Part shown: positions 57,841-64,000 of the stretch, piece after piece | Layout of the letters: each line of letters opens with the position of its first letter | Position numbering within the stretch: the stretch's first letter is position 1 | Assembly: GCA_013335535.1 (NCBI GenBank) | Contig: JAAXVL010000002.1 | Location: forward strand, 477,123-541,122 | Length of the DNA stretch: 64,000 nucleotides | Direction: 5' to 3' | Origin: Azonexaceae bacterium | GTDB lineage: Bacteria > Pseudomonadota > Gammaproteobacteria > Burkholderiales > Rhodocyclaceae | The notes under the pieces: model-generated | What the model was told of the DNA's origin: nothing | The model's database searches: none | The model's input: the letters and a program-made list of their open reading frames with translations, nothing else | Position numbers and translations under genes: made by a program

Positions 57841-58929
57841 ATGCAACGTCGTGATTTCCTGAAAAAGGCTTCTGTCGGTGCCGTGGCTGGAGCAGCCACG
57901 ACGCTCGCCGCACCCGCCATCGCCCAGGCCTTGCCCAATATCAAGTGGCGCCTGACCTCGAGCTTCCCGAAGAGCCTGGATACCATCTACGGTGGCGCTG
58001 AAGTGCTGGCCAATCGTCTGCGTGCCATCACCAACGGCAAGTTCGACATCCGTGTTTTCCCGGGCGGTGAAATCGTTCCCGGCCTGCAGGCGCTGGACGC
58101 CGTGCAGCAGGGCACCGTCGAGGTCTGCCACACCTGCTCGTATTACTACGTTGGCAAGGACAAGACTTTCGGTTTCGGTACCTCGGTCCCGTTCGGCATG
58201 ACGGCACGCCAAATGAACGCGTGGATCTACTACGGCGGTGGCCAGAAGCTGCTCGATGAGTTCTACAGCAACTACAACGTGCTCTCGTTCGCCGGCGGCA
58301 ATACCGGTACCCAGATGGGCGGCTGGTGGCGCAAGGAAGTGAAGACCGTGGCTGACCTCAAGGGCATCAAGATGCGTATCGCCGGCCTCGGTGGCACCGT
58401 CTTCTCCGAGCTCGGCGTGGTCCCGCAGCAGATCGCCGGTGGCGACATCTACCCGGCGCTGGAAAAAGGCACGATCGACGCTGCCGAGTGGGTTGGTCCG
58501 TACGACGACGAAAAGCTCGGCTTCTACAAGGTTGCCAAGAACTACTACTACCCGGGCTGGTGGGAGCCGGGCCCGACCATCCACTTCTTCGTGAACAAGG
58601 CCGAATGGGCCAAGCTGCCGAAGGAGTATCAGGAAGCCTTCCAGGCAGCCGCCTACGAAGCCAACGTGACGATGATGGCCGAATACGACCACAAGAACCC
58701 GGCGGCCCTGGCCAAGCTCATGCAGGCTGGCGTCAAGGTCAAGGAGTTCTCTTCGGAAATTCTCAAGGCCACCTACAAGGCAGCGACCGACCTCTACGTC
58801 GACGAAGCCGGCAAGAACCCGGCCTTCAAGAAGATCTACGTCGAGTACGACAAGTACCGGCGAACGCAGTCGGCCTGGTTCAGTCTGGCCGAACGCCGGA
58901 TGGACGGCTTCCTGCAAACCGGGAAGTAG
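57841..58929 (+). CDS. TRAP transporter solute receptor, DctP/TakP-like, Tat-exported
   Basis: A 362-aa periplasmic receptor. The N-terminus MQRRDFLKKASVGAVAGAAT is a twin-arginine signal peptide (RRDFLKK) with cleavage near AIAQA. The body resembles the 2-oxo-acid-binding TakP of Rhodobacter: FPGGEIVPGLQALDAVQQGT, CHTCSYYYVGKDKTFGFG, and GTIDAAEWVGPYDDEKLGFY, whose arginine-tryptophan-type site binds carboxylates. Ligand is an inference. The matching DctQ/DctM permease genes are probably those at 62.2-64 kb on the other strand. A REP-like copy and a terminator follow. Confidence 0.93.
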   Translation: MQRRDFLKKASVGAVAGAATTLAAPAIAQALPNIKWRLTSSFPKSLDTIYGGAEVLANRLRAITNGKFDIRVFPGGEIVPGLQALDAVQQGTVEVCHTCSYYYVGKDKTFGFGTSVPFGMTARQMNAWIYYGGGQKLLDEFYSNYNVLSFAGGNTGTQMGGWWRKEVKTVADLKGIKMRIAGLGGTVFSELGVVPQQIAGGDIYPALEKGTIDAAEWVGPYDDEKLGFYKVAKNYYYPGWWEPGPTIHFFVNKAEWAKLPKEYQEAFQAAAYEANVTMMAEYDHKNPAALAKLMQAGVKVKEFSSEILKATYKAATDLYVDEAGKNPAFKKIYVEYDKYRRTQSAWFSLAERRMDGFLQTGK

Positions 58930-58933
58930 CGCT

Positions 58934-58971
58934 TTCCACGGTCAACCGGGAATAAGCCGCAAAATAAAAAA
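58934..58971 (+). repeat. dispersed REP-like repeat after the TRAP receptor
   Basis: TTTCCACGGTCAACCGGGAA then TAAGCCGCAAAATAAAAA, four bases after the stop, sense orientation. It runs into the terminator hairpin. Confidence 0.85.
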
Positions 58972-58996
58972 CCCGCGAACTTCGCGGGTTTTTTAA
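58966..58996. terminator. bidirectional terminator (left copy)
   Basis: AACCCGCGAA and TTCGCGGGTT flank a central C, with AAAA before and TTTTTT after. It serves the TRAP receptor gene and the convergent 207-aa gene. Confidence 0.9.
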
Positions 58997-58998
58997 TT

Positions 58999-59622
58999 TC
59001 AAGGTTTTATGTTGGTTTCAAGCAGCTCGATTTCCGAGCGATTCGCGCCAGCGACCTGCGACATTTTCACGATGCCCTTGACGCTCGGCGCATACCAGTA
59101 GGTGCGGGTGAATGCGGTGGTCCGGCCGCTCGTTATGCCGGGATTGAGGGTGGAATATCCTTCCTGGACCAATTTGTAGGCATCGTAGGTGCCGCTCGAA
59201 ACGCTGACTTTTTCCCGTCCGACAACCGTGACCTCGTATTTGCTGTGCGAGGTCATGCCGGTCGCTTTGTTTAATACTCTGGCTTCGTGGCGCCATTGGT
59301 CATTCGGGCGCAACGGGAAGCGCAAGTTGCTTGCGGCCGGATCAAAACGGAATTCCGGCGTTTCCACCGGATTCATGTCGGGCGTATAGCGTGCCGGGTT
59401 GCCGTTCTCGGTGCCCTCGATGTGATTTCCGCTCACCGCCGTGATGATGCGCTCCGTCTGGCTGGAAACCAGCTTGGTGAGCGAGTCCGTCGTCTCGTAT
59501 TTCCAGCGATCACCCACCTGAATGTCGGGGCGTTCGACGCTTTGCGCCTGGGCCAGTCCGCTCCATAGAAGAGCGGCGAATAGTGTGCCGTACAAACGTC
59601 TGCTTCGCGTTGCATGCATCAT
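58999..59622 (-). CDS. exported hypothetical protein, 207 aa
   Basis: Unknown function. The Sec signal peptide MMHATRSRRLYGTLFAALLW is cleaved after AQAQ (residue ~27). The mature part is beta-rich, with IQVGDRWKYETTDSLTKLVS, LRFPLRPNDQWRHEARVL and a late AFTRTYWYAPSVKGIVKMSQ. This is the pattern of small periplasmic beta-sandwich proteins sometimes found as polysaccharide- or outer-membrane-related factors. A GGAGA ribosome site precedes the ATG. It is flanked on each side by an almost identical terminator and by REP-like copies in inverted orientation. Confidence 0.75.
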   Translation of the reverse strand: MMHATRSRRLYGTLFAALLWSGLAQAQSVERPDIQVGDRWKYETTDSLTKLVSSQTERIITAVSGNHIEGTENGNPARYTPDMNPVETPEFRFDPAASNLRFPLRPNDQWRHEARVLNKATGMTSHSKYEVTVVGREKVSVSSGTYDAYKLVQEGYSTLNPGITSGRTTAFTRTYWYAPSVKGIVKMSQVAGANRSEIELLETNIKP

Positions 59623-59662
59623 GATGGTCTCCTCTTGTCATGTTGCTGGCATGAGGTAGGCA

Positions 59663-59693
59663 ATAAAAAACCCGCGAAGTTCGCGGGTTTTTT
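59663..59693. terminator. bidirectional terminator (right copy)
   Basis: AACCCGCGAA and TTCGCGGGTT around a central G, with AAAA before and TTTTTT after. It is identical to the left copy except for the centre, which is complementary. On the minus strand it ends dps transcripts, upstream of the 207-aa gene. Confidence 0.88.
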
Positions 59694-59720
59694 GGTCAGG
59701 GCGATTGCAGGGAAATTTCA

Positions 59721-59754
59721 GATTTGGCCCATTTTTCCAGTTGACCGTGGAAGT
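59721..59754 (-). repeat. dispersed REP-like repeat after dps
   Basis: On the minus strand ACTTCCACGGTCAACTGGAA then AAATGGGCCAAATC, directly after the dps stop, sense orientation. The CTGG variant keeps a G-U pair. Confidence 0.88.
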
Positions 59755-60219
59755 CTATTTTTCCAGCAAACTGCGCAGCATCCAGGCATTCTTCTCGTGG
59801 ATCTGCATGCGCTGGGTGAGCAGGTCGGCGGTCGGCTCGTCGCCAGCCTTGTCGACGATGGCGAAAATACCGCGGGCGGTCTTGGTGACGGCCTCCTGGC
59901 CGGCGACTAGTTGCTTGATCATGTCTTCGGCCGAGACCTTGCCTTCGCTTTCCTTGATCACCGTGAGCCGGGAAAATTCGGCGTAGGTGCCGGGGGCGGC
60001 GACGCCCAGGGCGCGAATGCGTTCGGCGATCAAATCCAGCGCGTTCCAGAGTTCGGTGTATTGGTCCATGAACATCACGTGCAGGGTGTTGAACATGGGA
60101 CCCGTGACGTTCCAGTGGAAGTTGTGGGTCTTCAGGTAGAGGGTGAACGAGTCGGCTAGAAGATGGGACAAGCCGTCGGCGATTTTTTCGCGATCCTTCT
60201 TGGTGATTCCAATATCCAT
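59755..60219 (-). CDS. dps: Dps-family ferritin-like DNA-protection protein
   Basis: A 154-aa Dps mini-ferritin that oxidises and stores iron and shields DNA under oxidative or starvation stress. The ferroxidase residues appear in LKTHNFHWNVTGPMFNTLHV and FMDQYTELWNALDLIAERIR. The N-terminus is short with few lysines (MDIGITKKDREKIADGL), so DNA binding may be weak. GGAG lies before the ATG at 60219. It ends into a REP-like copy and a terminator. Confidence 0.93.
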   Translation of the reverse strand: MDIGITKKDREKIADGLSHLLADSFTLYLKTHNFHWNVTGPMFNTLHVMFMDQYTELWNALDLIAERIRALGVAAPGTYAEFSRLTVIKESEGKVSAEDMIKQLVAGQEAVTKTARGIFAIVDKAGDEPTADLLTQRMQIHEKNAWMLRSLLEK

Positions 60220-60351
60220 GATTTCTCCCTTCGTTGATCAGGTGGGCATTTGACCCGCCGGGCAGACGGGTCAGGCAACGATTGAATGATGCGCGCCTTG
60301 CCGGTGCGCTGCCAATTCAATTTGGCTATTCGCACGATAGCCCTGCCCATT

Positions 60352-60383
60352 TTCCACGGTCAACCGGAGAAAACGCCTATTTT
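60352..60383 (+). repeat. dispersed REP-like repeat at the fpr stop
   Basis: TTCCACGGTCAACCGGAGAA then AACGCCTATTTTT; the stop codon of fpr lies in it. It is antisense to fpr, opposite to most copies. Confidence 0.8.
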
Positions 60384-61156
60384 TCAACAAAGGCGCGTTC
60401 GATGACGTAGTCGCCAAGTTTGCCGGTGTGATGGTTGCCGACTTCGAAGCCGCGCGCGTCGAGCATGGCAGCCGTATCTTCGAGCATGGCCGGGCTACCG
60501 CAGATCATGGCGCGGTCGGTGGCCGGGTCGAGCGGCGCCTGGTTGATGTCGGCGAACAGCTTGCCGGATTCGATGAGGTCGGTCAGCCGGCCTTCGTTGC
60601 GGAAAGGTTCGCGCGTCACGGTCGGGTAGTAAATGAGCTTTTCCTTGACCCAGTCGGCGAAGTATTCGTGCTCCTTCAAATCCTGCTCGATGTAGTCGTG
60701 ATAAGCCAGTTCGTTGGTCCAGCGCACGCCGTGGATAAGGATGACCTTCTCGAAATTCTCGTAGGTTTCCGGGTCGTGGATCAGGCTCATGAACGGGGCC
60801 AGCCCCGTGCCAGTGGCGAACATGAAAAGCCGCTTGCCCGGCTTGAGGTCGCGCAGGACCAAGGTGCCGGTGGGCTTCTTGCTGACCAGCAGCGGGTCGC
60901 CGGGCTTGAGGTGCTGCAGGCGGGAGGTGAGCGGGCCGTCCTGGACCTTGATGCTGAAGAATTCGAGGTATTCCTCGTGGTTGGCGCTGGCGATGCTGTA
61001 GGCGCGGGTCAACGGACGGCCATCGACCTCCAGCCCGATCATCACGAACTGGCCATTGGTGAAGCGCAGACCCGGATCGCGCGTGGTGCGGAAGGTGAAC
61101 AGGCTGTCGTTCCAGTGATGGACGGAAGTGACGGTTTCGGTGGCCAGATTGCTCAT
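60377..61156 (-). CDS. fpr: ferredoxin-NADP+ reductase
   Basis: A 259-aa FAD flavoprotein that exchanges electrons between NADPH and ferredoxin or flavodoxin in the cytosol. The FAD-binding RxYSxAS motif is in PLTRAYSIASANHEEYLEFF, the NADP-binding part in LFMFATGTGLAPFMSLIHDP, and RAMICGSPAMLEDTAAMLDA precedes the C-terminal YVIERAFVEK. GAAGGAG before the ATG at 61156 decides the start over one six codons upstream. It is divergent from a LysR gene in the Pseudomonas fpr-finR arrangement, so oxidative stress control by FinR is likely. Confidence 0.94.
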   Translation of the reverse strand: MSNLATETVTSVHHWNDSLFTFRTTRDPGLRFTNGQFVMIGLEVDGRPLTRAYSIASANHEEYLEFFSIKVQDGPLTSRLQHLKPGDPLLVSKKPTGTLVLRDLKPGKRLFMFATGTGLAPFMSLIHDPETYENFEKVILIHGVRWTNELAYHDYIEQDLKEHEYFADWVKEKLIYYPTVTREPFRNEGRLTDLIESGKLFADINQAPLDPATDRAMICGSPAMLEDTAAMLDARGFEVGNHHTGKLGDYVIERAFVEK

Positions 61157-61254
61157 GTTGCTGCTCCTTCTCATACGGAATGTGACCCATCATAGGCGGC
61201 ATCGTTTATTGATAAAAGCGGGTAATTTGTATATCTGTAATCTAAAATGCAGAT

Positions 61255-62178
61255 ATGAAAATCACCCTGCGCCAGATTGAAGTCTTTGCCGCCATTGCCC
61301 GTCTTGAAAATGTCTCGCGGGCGGCAACGCAACTCAACATGTCCCAATCGGCCGCCAGCACGGCCCTGCTCGAACTGGAGCGCCAATTCGATTGCCCACT
61401 GTTCGACCGTGTCGGCAAATCGCTGCGCCTCAACGGCAGCGGGCGCGGCCTGTTGCCGCAGGCCGAAGACATGCTGGCCCGGGCCAGCGAGGTCGAGGGC
61501 TACCTGGCTGGTGGTCGTCTGGCGCCGGTCGCCGTCGGAGCGACGCTGACCATCGGCAACTATCTGGCCACGCTCGTGGTCGTTGAATACCTGCAAAAAA
61601 ATCCCGGCAGCCGGGTCGATCTCAGCGTCTGCAACACGCAGCAGGTGATCGAACGCCTGCGCCGTTTCGAGCTCGATCTGGGGCTGATCGAGGGCGAAGC
61701 CAGTGACTCTGATCTGCTTTTCGAGCCCTGGCTCGATGATGAACTAGTCGTTTTCTGCGCCCCCTCGCATCCCTTGGCGGCGGCCGGATTGGCACGGTCA
61801 ACGGCACTGGCGGCGCAAAAATGGATTGTCCGCGAACCGGGGTCGGGTACACGCGCTCTATTCGACCGCGCCATGCGGGCCATCGGCGTCGATCCCGATG
61901 TCTGTTTGCAGCTTGAACACACTGAGGCCATCAAGCGTGCCGTTGAATCCGGCCTGGGCGTTGGCTGCCTGTCGCGGTTATCGCTGCGCGAAGCCTTCCG
62001 GCGCGGCAGCCTGGTCGAAATCAAGACGCCGGAACTCGCCCTGCGCCGCCGCTTCCAGTTCGTTCGTCAGCGTCAGAGGCATGTCAGCACGGCGACCCGG
62101 ATGTTCATCGATGAGTGCCGCCGCTTGTCGGGTGAGGCAGGGGATACGAACGAATTGACCTTGCCCTTCATCCCCTGA
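61255..62178 (+). CDS. LysR-family regulator, FinR-like
   Basis: A 307-aa LysR regulator with the winged helix at residues ~1-60 (FAAIARLENVSRAATQLNMS and AASTALLELERQFDCPLFDR). The effector domain includes PVAVGATLTIGNYLATLVVV, LGLIEGEASDSDLLFEPWLD and REPGSGTRALFDRAM. Divergent placement with fpr and 98 bp between starts suggests it is the FinR-type activator of fpr under superoxide or osmotic stress, as known in Pseudomonas putida. The link is by context; CysB-related LysR proteins look similar. Confidence 0.9.
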   Translation: MKITLRQIEVFAAIARLENVSRAATQLNMSQSAASTALLELERQFDCPLFDRVGKSLRLNGSGRGLLPQAEDMLARASEVEGYLAGGRLAPVAVGATLTIGNYLATLVVVEYLQKNPGSRVDLSVCNTQQVIERLRRFELDLGLIEGEASDSDLLFEPWLDDELVVFCAPSHPLAAAGLARSTALAAQKWIVREPGSGTRALFDRAMRAIGVDPDVCLQLEHTEAIKRAVESGLGVGCLSRLSLREAFRRGSLVEIKTPELALRRRFQFVRQRQRHVSTATRMFIDECRRLSGEAGDTNELTLPFIP

Positions 62179-62235
62179 AAACGGACGAAAAAAAGCGGGG
62201 TCCGCAGACCCCGCCCTGGTGCGAGCCGGCTGAAA

Positions 62236-63726
62236 TTACTTGCCGTCGCTCTGCAGATTCTTGAGCAGGTCTGCCGCTGATTTGTCGTCGTCCTTGTTTG
62301 CGTCGGGCTCCTCTTCGCTCTGCTTCATGAGCGAGTCGAGATCGACGGCGGCCGGACCCTTGCCTTCCTTCTCCAGACGCTGCATTTCCTTCTGCGCATC
62401 GTCGCCGTAGCTGACGATATTCGGGAAGATGATGATCAGCGCGACCATGATGATCTGGATGCAGACAAAGGGAATGGCGCCCCAGTAGATGTCCGTCGTC
62501 TTGACTGAGGATGGCGCGACCGAACGCAGGTAGAACAGCGCGAAGCCGAAGGGCGGGTGCATGAACGAGGTCTGCATGTTGACCGCGAGGAGCACGCCGA
62601 ACCAGACCAGGTCGATGCCCAGCTTGTCGGCCACCGGTGCCAACAGCGGGACGATGATGAAGGACAGTTCGAAGAAATCGAGGAAGAAGGCCAGCACGAA
62701 AACCAGCAGGTTGACCACGATCAGGAAGCCGACCTGGCCGCCCGGCAAGCCAAGCAGCAGGTGCTCGACCCACAGGTCGCCATTTACGCCGCGGAAGACC
62801 AAGCCGAATACCGTCGAGCCAACCAGAATGAAAACCACGAAGGACGACAGCTTGCCGGTGGTTTCCATGGCCTGCCTGAGCAGCTTCATGGTGATCCGCT
62901 TGCGGGCCAGGGCCAGGATCATGGCGCCGGCTGCACCCATGGCGCCGCCTTCGGTCGGCGTGGCGATGCCGAGGAAAATGGTGCCCAGCACGAGGAAGAT
63001 GAGGACCAGCGGCGGCACCAGCGTCGTCAGCACGCGCAGCATCAGCTTGAAGCCGCGCAGGGAACGGGCTTCCGGCGGCAGGGCCGGGCAGGTGTTGGGC
63101 TTGATGATGCTGAGGATGGCGACGTAACCGACATAGAGCGCGGTCAAAACCAGGCCGGGGACCATCGCGCCTTCGTACATGTCACCGACTGATTTGCCGA
63201 GCTGGTCGGCCATGATGATCAGCACCAACGACGGCGGGATGATCTGGGCCAGCGTGCCGGAAGCGGCGATGACGCCGGAGGCCAGCCGCTTGTCGTAGCC
63301 GTAGCGCAGCATGATGGGCAGCGAGATGAGACCCATCGAGATGACCGAGGCGGCAACGACGCCGGTTGTCGCAGCGAGCAGGGCGCCAACGAAGATGACT
63401 GCATAGGCCAGACCGCCGCGCATCGGGCCGAAGAGCTGGCCGATGGTGTCGAGCAAGTCTTCAGCCATGCCCGATCGCTCAAGAATCAATCCCATGAAGG
63501 TGAAGAAGGGAATGGCGAGCAGCGTGTCGTTGGCCATGATGCCGAAGATGCGCTCGGGCAGGGCCTGGAACAGTGCCGGGGTGAGCAGGCCGAGTTCGAT
63601 GCCGATGAGGCCGAAAACGATGCCATTGGCAGCCAGCGCAAAGGCGACCGGGTAGCCGAAGAGGAGGAAGAGAACCAGTGCGCCGAACATCAGCGGCGCC
63701 ATGTTGGCGATGACGAACTCAGCCAT
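62236..63726 (-). CDS. dctM: TRAP transporter large permease DctM (TakM-like)
   Basis: A 496-aa TRAP large permease with about 13 helices that moves substrate with sodium. Signatures: MAPLMFGALVLFLLFGYPVA, GLAYAVIFVGALLAATTGVV, ASGTLAQIIPPSLVLIIMAD and ATPTEGGAMGAAGAMILALA. A C-terminal hydrophilic tail of about 55 aa (QRLEKEGKGPAAVDLDSLMK, then acidic residues) exceeds the usual end and is of unknown use. Its ATG overlaps the DctQ stop as TAATG. The receptor is probably the TakP-like protein at 57.8 kb. Confidence 0.93.
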   Translation of the reverse strand: MAEFVIANMAPLMFGALVLFLLFGYPVAFALAANGIVFGLIGIELGLLTPALFQALPERIFGIMANDTLLAIPFFTFMGLILERSGMAEDLLDTIGQLFGPMRGGLAYAVIFVGALLAATTGVVAASVISMGLISLPIMLRYGYDKRLASGVIAASGTLAQIIPPSLVLIIMADQLGKSVGDMYEGAMVPGLVLTALYVGYVAILSIIKPNTCPALPPEARSLRGFKLMLRVLTTLVPPLVLIFLVLGTIFLGIATPTEGGAMGAAGAMILALARKRITMKLLRQAMETTGKLSSFVVFILVGSTVFGLVFRGVNGDLWVEHLLLGLPGGQVGFLIVVNLLVFVLAFFLDFFELSFIIVPLLAPVADKLGIDLVWFGVLLAVNMQTSFMHPPFGFALFYLRSVAPSSVKTTDIYWGAIPFVCIQIIMVALIIIFPNIVSYGDDAQKEMQRLEKEGKGPAAVDLDSLMKQSEEEPDANKDDDKSAADLLKNLQSDGK

Positions 63727-64000
63727 TATTTTGCCTCCTGAGCTTTGGCGGCAGCGATGGCAGCAGCCAGTTCTTCTTCGGCCGTCGGGCCTTTCTTTTT
63801 ATCGTTCGGATCGTCGATCCTGCCAGCCAGGAAGGCGATGCGCTTGATCAGCTCGGAAATGCCCTGCAAGGCGAGTAGCGTGAAGCCGATCGGCAGCAGA
63901 ATCTTGACCGGCCAGCGAATCAGACCGCCGGCATTGGCCGAATATTCATGAATCTTGTAGGACTCGGCGATCAGCGGGAGCGACAGCCACAGTACGAGGA
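63726..64000 (-). CDS. dctQ: TRAP small permease DctQ, 5' part outside window
   Basis: The frame is open on the minus strand from the window edge to the TAA at 63728-63726. It reads ...LIAESYKIHEYSANAGGLIR, then WPVKILLPIGFTLLALQGIS and ELIKRIAFLAGR, and a charged Glu/Ala-rich tail. The last membrane helix and the ExS-type charged segment are usual for TRAP small subunits. About 91 codons are visible; the family has 160-240 aa. It is translationally coupled to dctM. Confidence 0.88.
   Translation of the reverse strand, partial: LVLWLSLPLIAESYKIHEYSANAGGLIRWPVKILLPIGFTLLALQGISELIKRIAFLAGRIDDPNDKKKGPTAEEELAAAIAAAKAQEAK

Overview
The window is GC-rich bacterial chromosome, densely packed with genes on both strands. 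I see no rRNA or tRNA genes, insertion sequences, prophage or CRISPR arrays. The gene set (leuS-lptE-holA, metG-apbC-dcd, thyA-pgi-folA, darP/pmbA divergence, fpr beside a FinR-like LysR gene, TAXI and DctPQM TRAP components, a PEP-CTERM protein, many orphan two-component proteins) fits a respiratory betaproteobacterium of the Rhodocyclales. Dechloromonas/Azonexus-like is my best guess; this is an inference from gene content, not a database match.

Layout. 1-6.0 kb: partial proA, a small Cys-rich protein, then the minus-strand run leuS-lptE-holA and a small conserved protein. 6-17 kb: uvrD; a translationally coupled quinone oxidoreductase / TAXI receptor / ParA-like ATPase set; a CHASE-PAS hybrid histidine kinase; a LysR gene divergent from pirin and flavodoxin genes. 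17-27 kb: a dual-receiver protein whose first receiver lacks its phosphoacceptor, a membrane protein with a sialidase-like protein, enoyl-CoA hydratase, a DUF4242 protein, a di-haem peroxidase, a Crp/Fnr regulator, dnaE and a WbuC-type cupin. 27-31 kb: a PEP-CTERM protein in AT-rich surroundings, a soluble methyl-accepting protein downstream of an excisionase-HTH/receiver protein, and a 2-Cys peroxiredoxin.

31.2-40.3 kb is the most notable operon. It holds DabA (DUF2309, with carbonic-anhydrase-like ligands C530, D532, H720 and C735) and four NuoL/M/N-type membrane subunits. All five genes overlap or abut, which suggests an expanded energy-coupled inorganic-carbon uptake complex. A SulP/STAS anion transporter follows on the other strand.

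40-64 kb: phnA-type zinc ribbon, sulP, a ribbon-helix-helix protein, metG, an orphan OmpR-type regulator, apbC/mrp, dcd, an Orn/Lys/Arg decarboxylase, thyA-pgi-folA, an uncharacterised 515-aa protein, mogA, darP, pmbA, a TakP-like DctP receptor, a secreted protein, dps, fpr/finR-like, and TRAP permease genes running off the end.

A dispersed repeat of about 35-40 bp (core TTCCACGGTCAACCGGAA plus an A-rich tail with GGCCAAAA) occurs at least ten times. Most copies lie just downstream of stop codons in one orientation. One pair is inverted, and copies lie in frame inside folA and dabA. Its core folds as a bulged REP-like hairpin whose variants preserve pairing. I regard this family and its invasion of coding sequences, together with the expanded DAB operon, as the most interesting content. 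Positions of short sites were read by eye and may be off by one or two bases.
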